Below, piece after piece: positions 59,881 to 64,000 of a stretch of DNA of 64,000 nt (position 1 is the stretch's first letter; every line of letters begins with the position of its first letter). Origin of the DNA: Streptomyces venezuelae (lineage in GTDB: Bacteria > Actinomycetota > Actinomycetes > Streptomycetales > Streptomycetaceae); the NCBI RefSeq assembly GCF_008642275.1, contig NZ_CP029189.1, positions 4,810,501 to 4,874,500 of the forward strand, read 5' to 3'. The notes under the pieces were generated by a model. It had not been told where the DNA came from, made no database searches, and was given only the letters and a program-made list of their open reading frames with translations. The position numbers and the translations under genes were made by a program.

Positions 59881-60996
59881 TCAGAGCCAGCCGTGGCGGC
59901 GCAGCGCGCGGTGGATGGTGAAGCAGGAGGCGGCGATCGCCACCATCACCATCGGATAGCCGTAGCGCCAGTGGAGTTCCGGCATGTGGTCGAAGTTCAT
60001 CCCGTACACGCCGCAGATCATCGTCGGCACGGCGATGATCGCCGCCCAGGAGGTGATCTTGCGCATGTCCTCGTTCTGGGCGACGGTCGCCTGCGCGAGG
60101 TTGGCCTGGAGGATCGAGTTCAGCAGCTCGTCGAAGCCGACCACCTGCTCGTGCACCCGCGCCAGGTGGTCGGCGACGTCGCGGAAGTACTTCTGGATGT
60201 CCGGGTCCACCAGCCGCATCGGCCGTTCGCTCAGCAGCTCCATCGGACGCAGCAGCGGCGAGACGGCCCGCTTGAACTCCAGCACCTCGCGCTTGAGCTG
60301 GTAGATGCGGCCGGCGTCGCCTCCGCGCGCGCTGCCCTTGGAGGGGGCGGCGAAGACCTCGCTCTCCACCTCGTCGATGTCGTCCTGCACCGCCGCCGCG
60401 ACCGCGATGTAGCCGTCGACCACGTGGTCGGCGAGGGAGTGCAGGACCGACGAGGGGCCCTTCGCGAGCAGGTCCGGGTCGTCCTGGAGGCGGTGGCGCA
60501 GCCCCCTGAGGGACCCCTGTCCGCCGTGCCGGACGGTGATGACGAAGTCGGGGCCGGTGAAGCACATCACCTCGCCGGTTTCCACCACCTCGCTGGTGGC
60601 GGTCAGTTCGGCGTGGTCGACGTAGTGGATCGTCTTGAAGACCGTGAAGAGGGTGTCGTCGTAACGCTCCAGCTTCGGCCGCTGGTGCGCGTGCACCGCG
60701 TCCTCCACGGCCAGCGGGTGCAGTCCGAAGGTGGCGGCGATCCCCGCGAACTCGGCCTCCGTCGGCTCGTGCAGGCCGATCCAGACGAAGCCGCCGTCCT
60801 CGCGGACCCGGCGGATCGCCTCACGGGGCGTCAGACACGCCGGACCCAGCACCCGCCGCCCGTCGCGGTACACGGCGCAGTCGACCACCGCGCTGCTCGC
60901 CGACGGGTCGCGGGTGGTGTCGTAGCCGGGCTGTACGGGGGTGGCCCTGCGCAGGGCGGGACGGACGGCCGCACGCAGGTAGGGCAGCATCGACAT
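59881..60996 (-). CDS. corA: CorA family magnesium/cobalt transporter
   Basis: A 371-residue CorA. A large cytoplasmic domain (to about 305) precedes two C-terminal membrane helices; the selectivity motif YGMNFDHMPEL follows the first (WAAIIAVPTMICGVYGMNF). Long helices (DDIDEVESEVF, LLNSILQANLAQATVAQNEDMRKIT) form the funnel typical of pentameric CorA. AAGGAG precedes the ATG at 60996; an in-frame extension upstream is disregarded. Part of a magnesium-related neighbourhood with the MgtE-like and DUF1003 genes. Confidence 0.95.
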   Translation of the reverse strand: MSMLPYLRAAVRPALRRATPVQPGYDTTRDPSASSAVVDCAVYRDGRRVLGPACLTPREAIRRVREDGGFVWIGLHEPTEAEFAGIAATFGLHPLAVEDAVHAHQRPKLERYDDTLFTVFKTIHYVDHAELTATSEVVETGEVMCFTGPDFVITVRHGGQGSLRGLRHRLQDDPDLLAKGPSSVLHSLADHVVDGYIAVAAAVQDDIDEVESEVFAAPSKGSARGGDAGRIYQLKREVLEFKRAVSPLLRPMELLSERPMRLVDPDIQKYFRDVADHLARVHEQVVGFDELLNSILQANLAQATVAQNEDMRKITSWAAIIAVPTMICGVYGMNFDHMPELHWRYGYPMVMVAIAASCFTIHRALRRHGWL

Positions 60997-61390
60997 GGCA
61001 GGCTCCTTCTCGCGCACGGCTGCGGACCGTACGGGTGGGAGACCCTCCACCGCGAGCGGGCGGGCAGGCCCGGGCAGCGGGAGGGAACAGGACGGGAGGA
61101 CAACGTTCTGCCGTCGCTCTTCTACTGATCAGCGGATCAGACGGATCGAGCAGATCAAAGGGGGCGGGATGCGCCCGTCACAGAAGTGGAAGAGCGATTG
61201 GTACTGCACGATCGACTTCGGTCCACCGCAGCCCCACCTCCTCCGGCCGGTCCCCCGTGAGGGACGTCCTGTCGCCGGGGCGCTGAAACACCGCTTCTGC
61301 GTGCGGCCCCGAACAGCTGTCAACACTATCAGCCGACGGATGGTCAAGACCCGCCCTTTACCCGCCTGATACGAGTTCTATGCTCGCTTC
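60997..61390. promoter_or_regulatory. Divergent region between corA and the SUFU-domain gene
   Basis: No gene is visible. Four GATC-centred units with 8-9 bp periodicity (61126-61157) lie about 130 nt upstream of corA. A TATGCT -10 box sits just before the SUFU gene. Otherwise unremarkable. Confidence 0.4.
61379..61384 (+). promoter_or_regulatory. -10 box TATGCT, predicted leaderless start
   Basis: TATGCT, six bases, then the ATG of the SUFU-domain gene; a TTTACC about 16 bases upstream is a weak -35 candidate. Confidence 0.45.
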
Positions 61391-61975
61391 ATGGCAGAAA
61401 TTCTGGCCCTCGTGGAGGCCCGGCTGCGGACGGCGTTCGGTGAACCCGACGCGCGCGCCGCCGTCACCTTCCTGGGCACCGACCGCATCGAGGTACTCCG
61501 TTTCGCCGAGGGCGACCTCGTCCGGTACGCGACCCTCGGGATGTCCGCGCACCCGATGACCGATCCGACCGCCGTGGTCGCCGACCCCGTACGGGGCCCG
61601 CGCGCCGAGCTCGTGCTGACCGTACGGGCAGGCCTGGCGGCCACCGACAAACTCCTGCGGCCGCTCGCGGTGCTGGCCGCGTCCCCCCAGGTCGAAGGGC
61701 TGGTCGTGGCCCCGGGGGCCTCGCTGGACGTGGGTGAACCGCTGTGGGACGGGGCCCCCTTCAGCTCCGTCCTCGTGGCGGAGCCGGGCGGTCTGGTCGA
61801 GGACCTGGAGCTGGACGAGCCCATGGATCCGGTCCACTTCCTGCCCCTGCTGCCGATGACGGCGAACGAGGCCGCCTGGAAGCGGGTGCACGGAGCGGCC
61901 GCCCTCCAGGAACGCTGGCTCGCGCGCGGGACGGACCTGCGGGACCCTTTGCGTAGCGCCGTAGCCCTGGACTGA
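61391..61975 (+). CDS. Suppressor-of-fused (SUFU) domain protein
   Basis: A 194-residue soluble protein matching the bacterial SUFU-like domain: RTAFGEPDARAAVTFLGTD, AELVLTVRAGLA, GAPFSSVLVAEPGG and VHFLPLLPMTANEAAWKR. In bacteria such domains often act as immunity or binding modules, but here no toxin is nearby and the gene is a lone conserved Streptomyces gene. The -10 box lies six bases before the ATG. Confidence 0.85.
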   Translation: MAEILALVEARLRTAFGEPDARAAVTFLGTDRIEVLRFAEGDLVRYATLGMSAHPMTDPTAVVADPVRGPRAELVLTVRAGLAATDKLLRPLAVLAASPQVEGLVVAPGASLDVGEPLWDGAPFSSVLVAEPGGLVEDLELDEPMDPVHFLPLLPMTANEAAWKRVHGAAALQERWLARGTDLRDPLRSAVALD

Positions 61976-62036
61976 GGGCCCCGGACGGGTGAGCGTGCCT
62001 TGACGGGGGGCCGGGCGGGGAGGAGCGTGGCTTCTT

Positions 62037-62681
62037 ATGAGGGGTGAACCAAGTTGCCCGAAGTGCGGCGGCCGGGTCAGGGCGCCCGGACTCTTCTCCG
62101 ACTCCTGGCAGTGCGCGCTGCACGGCGCCGTCCACCCCCTGCAACCCGTCATCCCGCCGAGCGTCGAAGGCCTGAGCGTGGTGTCGCACCGGGCCCGGGT
62201 ACCGGTGTGGATGCCGTGGCCGCTCCCGGTCGGGTGGCTGTTCACCGGGGTCGCGTCCGCCGGTGACGACCGCAGCGGCGGCCGGGCGACGGCGGTGGCC
62301 TGCTCCGGCCCCGGCCCGCTGGGCGGGATCGGCGAGCTGCTGCTGATCGCGGAGGAGCTGGGCGTGGGCCTCGGCGCCCGGTACGCGGGCATCGACGGCG
62401 TCGACCCCGGCTCGTCCATCGACGTGTCGGCGCCGCCCCACGCCAAGGTGGTCGCGGCGGGGCGCCCCACCCCGCTGTGGCACGTGAACGGCGGGCCGGA
62501 CGACCGCGCCGTCTTCGCCGGCGAGGCGCGCGGCCTGTGGCTCTGGGCGATCGTCTGGCCGGAGCAGTCCGGCCTGCTGATGTACGACGAGCTCGTCCTC
62601 ACCGACCTGCGCGACGCGGGAGCCGAGGTCGAGCTCGTTCCGTGCGGGGCCCTGAGCCCCCGCATCCTGGGCCCCGCCTGA
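62037..62681 (+). CDS. DUF6758-type protein with N-terminal zinc ribbon
   Basis: A 214-residue protein. The first 35 residues carry a zinc-ribbon pattern (CPKCGG, then WQCALHG; two cysteines plus a cysteine/histidine pair). The rest is a conserved soluble domain (VPVWMPWPLPVGWLFTG, CSGPGPLGGIGELLLIAEEL, WLWAIVWPEQSGLLMYDEL). I recall this as DUF6758, restricted to Streptomyces relatives. GGAGGAG lies about 11 bases upstream. Function unknown. Confidence 0.78.
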   Translation: MRGEPSCPKCGGRVRAPGLFSDSWQCALHGAVHPLQPVIPPSVEGLSVVSHRARVPVWMPWPLPVGWLFTGVASAGDDRSGGRATAVACSGPGPLGGIGELLLIAEELGVGLGARYAGIDGVDPGSSIDVSAPPHAKVVAAGRPTPLWHVNGGPDDRAVFAGEARGLWLWAIVWPEQSGLLMYDELVLTDLRDAGAEVELVPCGALSPRILGPA

Positions 62682-62750
62682 GGGCTTGAGGGGTCCGCGG
62701 CCCGGTTATCCTGGAGTGTCCCCCGTACGTGCGACCCCTGGAGCAAGGCT

Positions 62751-63614
62751 GTGCGCATCGACCTGCACTGCCACTCCACGGCTTCCGACGGTACGGACAC
62801 CCCCGCCGAACTGGTGCGCAACGCCGCCGGTGCCGGGCTGGACGTGGTCGCGCTGACCGACCACGACACCGTGCGCGGATACGGCCAGGCCCTCGCGGCC
62901 CTGCCCGCCGGCCTGACGCTGGTGACCGGGGCCGAACTCTCCTGCCGGCTGGACGGGGTCGGCGTGCACATGCTCGCGTACCTCTTCGACCCGGAGGAGC
63001 CCGAGCTGGCCCGGGAGCGGGAGCTCGTGCGCGACGACCGCACCCCGCGCGCCCGCACCATGATCGCCAAGCTCCAGGACCTCGGCGTCGACGTCACCTG
63101 GGAGCAGGTGGCCAGGATCGCCGGTGACGGCTCGGTCGGACGCCCGCACATCGCCACCGCCCTCGTCGAGCTGGGCGTCGTACCGACCGTGTCGGACGCC
63201 TTCACGCCCGACTGGCTCGCCGACGGCGGCCGCGCGTACGCCGAGAAGCACGAGCTCGACCCGTTCGAGGCGGTGCGCCTGGTCAAGGCGGCCGGCGGAG
63301 TCACCGTCCTCGCGCACCCCGCCGCCGTCAAGCGCGGCCGGTGCATCTCCGAGTCCGCGATAGCCGAGCTGGCGACCGCGGGTCTGGACGGCGTCGAGGT
63401 GGACCACATGGACCACGACGCGGACACCCGTGCGCGGATGCGCGGCCTGGCCGCCGAGCTCGGCCTGCTGGCCACGGGGTCCAGCGACTACCACGGCAGC
63501 CGCAAGACCTGTCGCCTCGGGGAGTTCACGACCGACCCCGAGATCTACGGCGAGATCACGCGCCGCGCGACGGGAGCCTTCCCGGTGCCGGGCGCCGGCG
63601 GACGCGAGCGCTGA
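62751..63614 (+). CDS. PHP-domain phosphoesterase
   Basis: A 287-residue PHP-superfamily protein. Metal-binding motifs are in order: DLHCHSTASDGT, LTDHDTVRGY, a central GRPHIATALV, TVLAHPAAVKRG and GSSDYHGSR. These fit 3',5'-nucleoside bisphosphate or short-oligonucleotide phosphatases of the RNase AM/YciV type, which have the same size. GGAG about eight bases upstream supports the GTG. A TATCCT box at about 62707 may be its promoter. Confidence 0.9.
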   Translation: MRIDLHCHSTASDGTDTPAELVRNAAGAGLDVVALTDHDTVRGYGQALAALPAGLTLVTGAELSCRLDGVGVHMLAYLFDPEEPELARERELVRDDRTPRARTMIAKLQDLGVDVTWEQVARIAGDGSVGRPHIATALVELGVVPTVSDAFTPDWLADGGRAYAEKHELDPFEAVRLVKAAGGVTVLAHPAAVKRGRCISESAIAELATAGLDGVEVDHMDHDADTRARMRGLAAELGLLATGSSDYHGSRKTCRLGEFTTDPEIYGEITRRATGAFPVPGAGGRER

Positions 63615-63616
63615 CC

Positions 63617-63630
63617 GGCCGGATCCGGCC
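63617..63630 (+). terminator. 14-bp palindrome after the PHP gene
   Basis: A perfect palindrome (GGCCGGATCCGGCC) three bases after the stop codon, followed at a distance by a pyrimidine-rich stretch. Probable terminator or transcript end stabiliser. Confidence 0.4.
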
Positions 63631-63689
63631 CGCTCCACCCGTCCCCCTTTTCTTCTTCGCGACACCCCTCTCTTCTGCAAGGCATCACT

Positions 63690-64000
63690 GTGTTTGATTT
63701 CGCCGTCTTCGGATCCCTTTTTCTCACCCTTTTTGTGATTATGGACCCGCCGGGGATCACGCCGATCTTCCTGGCGCTGACCTCCGGCCGCCCCGTCAAG
63801 GTGCAGCGCCGGATGGCCTGGCAGGCCGTCTGCGTGGCCTTCGGCGTCATCGCGGTCTTCGGCATCTGCGGCCAGCAGATCCTGGACTACCTGCACGTCT
63901 CGGTCCCGGCGCTGATGATCGCCGGTGGTCTGCTGCTCCTGCTCATCGCGCTGGACCTGCTCACCGGCAAGAACGACGAGCCCAAGCAGACCAAGGACGT
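63690..64000 (+). CDS. MarC family membrane protein, 5' part only
   Basis: The first 103 codons of a MarC/YchE-type integral membrane protein, cut by the window end. It starts MFDFAVFGSLFLTLFVIMDP with the conserved MDPPG motif, then PIFLALTSG and two further helices (AWQAVCVAFGVIAVFGI; VPALMIAGGLLLLLIALDLL). The opening codons use T in third position far more than the rest (TTT, CTT, ATT). AAGG lies before the GTG. Family function is unresolved. Confidence 0.88.
   Translation, partial: MFDFAVFGSLFLTLFVIMDPPGITPIFLALTSGRPVKVQRRMAWQAVCVAFGVIAVFGICGQQILDYLHVSVPALMIAGGLLLLLIALDLLTGKNDEPKQTKD

Noticed and set aside
1..64000. Search by eye for CRISPR repeats, tRNA/rRNA genes, prophage, toxin-antitoxin or defence genes and biosynthetic clusters
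   Set aside because: None seen; the SUFU-domain gene, which can be an immunity gene elsewhere, has no toxin neighbour here.

Overview
The window reads as core chromosome of a Streptomyces. GC content is very high with strong G/C at third codon positions, GTG starts are common (a few TTG), and no TTA codon was noticed in any called gene. The gene set is typical of the genus: mycothiol biosynthesis, a bldK-type oligopeptide permease, SpoIIE/RsbW-type partner-switch proteins and many small actinobacterial genes. I saw no rRNA, tRNA, CRISPR, insertion sequence, prophage, defence island or biosynthetic gene cluster. Assignments rest on visible motifs, remembered family features and gene context; no searches were run.

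Layout. 1-8.7 kb: GntR/UTRA regulator, small SPOR-like protein, Nudix hydrolase, an RsbW-like ATPase and an 872-aa PAS-PAS-GAF-PP2C-ATPase phosphatase, then a TPM-domain membrane protein with PspA, and a small secreted protein. 8.7-12.6 kb: succinate dehydrogenase (sdhC-sdhA-sdhB, minus strand) and a small coiled-coil protein. 13-17.5 kb: an LpqW-like family 5 lipoprotein and typA. 17.6-30.7 kb: two complete tandem oligopeptide ABC operons in the order binding protein, permease, permease, ATPase, ATPase, separated by a GNAT gene. The first is probably bldK and has a structured leader ending in a textbook intrinsic terminator. 31-34.7 kb: mshB with small membrane proteins and a large proline-rich anchored protein. 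34.8-38.3 kb: an ABC-2 exporter with its own two-component system. 38.3-50.5 kb: SirB1-like protein, Rv0428c-like acetyltransferase, ferredoxin, dapC, dapE, LOG-family protein, FolP2-like protein, DivIVA-domain protein, tag, crotonase, DUF3117, degenerate PAP2 protein and an O-methyltransferase. 50.5-54.1 kb: ECF sigma factor, anti-sigma factor, HtrA protease and TatB, an envelope-stress cassette preceded by a near-perfect ECF promoter. 54.2-64 kb: Mrp ATPase, a magnesium-flavoured cluster (DUF1003, MgtE-N/CBS protein, CorA), lipoprotein, SUFU-domain protein, DUF6758-like protein, PHP phosphoesterase and the start of a MarC gene cut by the window end.

Much of the content and order (lpqW/typA, mshB, ferredoxin, dapC, dapE, LOG, folP2, DivIVA, tag, DUF3117, methyltransferase, sigE-rseA-htrA-tatB, mrp, MgtE-like, corA) recalls the Mycobacterium tuberculosis Rv1165-Rv1239 region. 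This is therefore an ancient actinobacterial neighbourhood into which peptide transporters, a drug-type exporter and other genes are interleaved. The most interesting unexplained signals are RNA-level: the three-hairpin leader and terminator before the bldK-type operon, the hairpin pair between its binding-protein and permease genes, and a recurrent -10 box followed by 6-7 nt and a start codon, which predicts several leaderless mRNAs.
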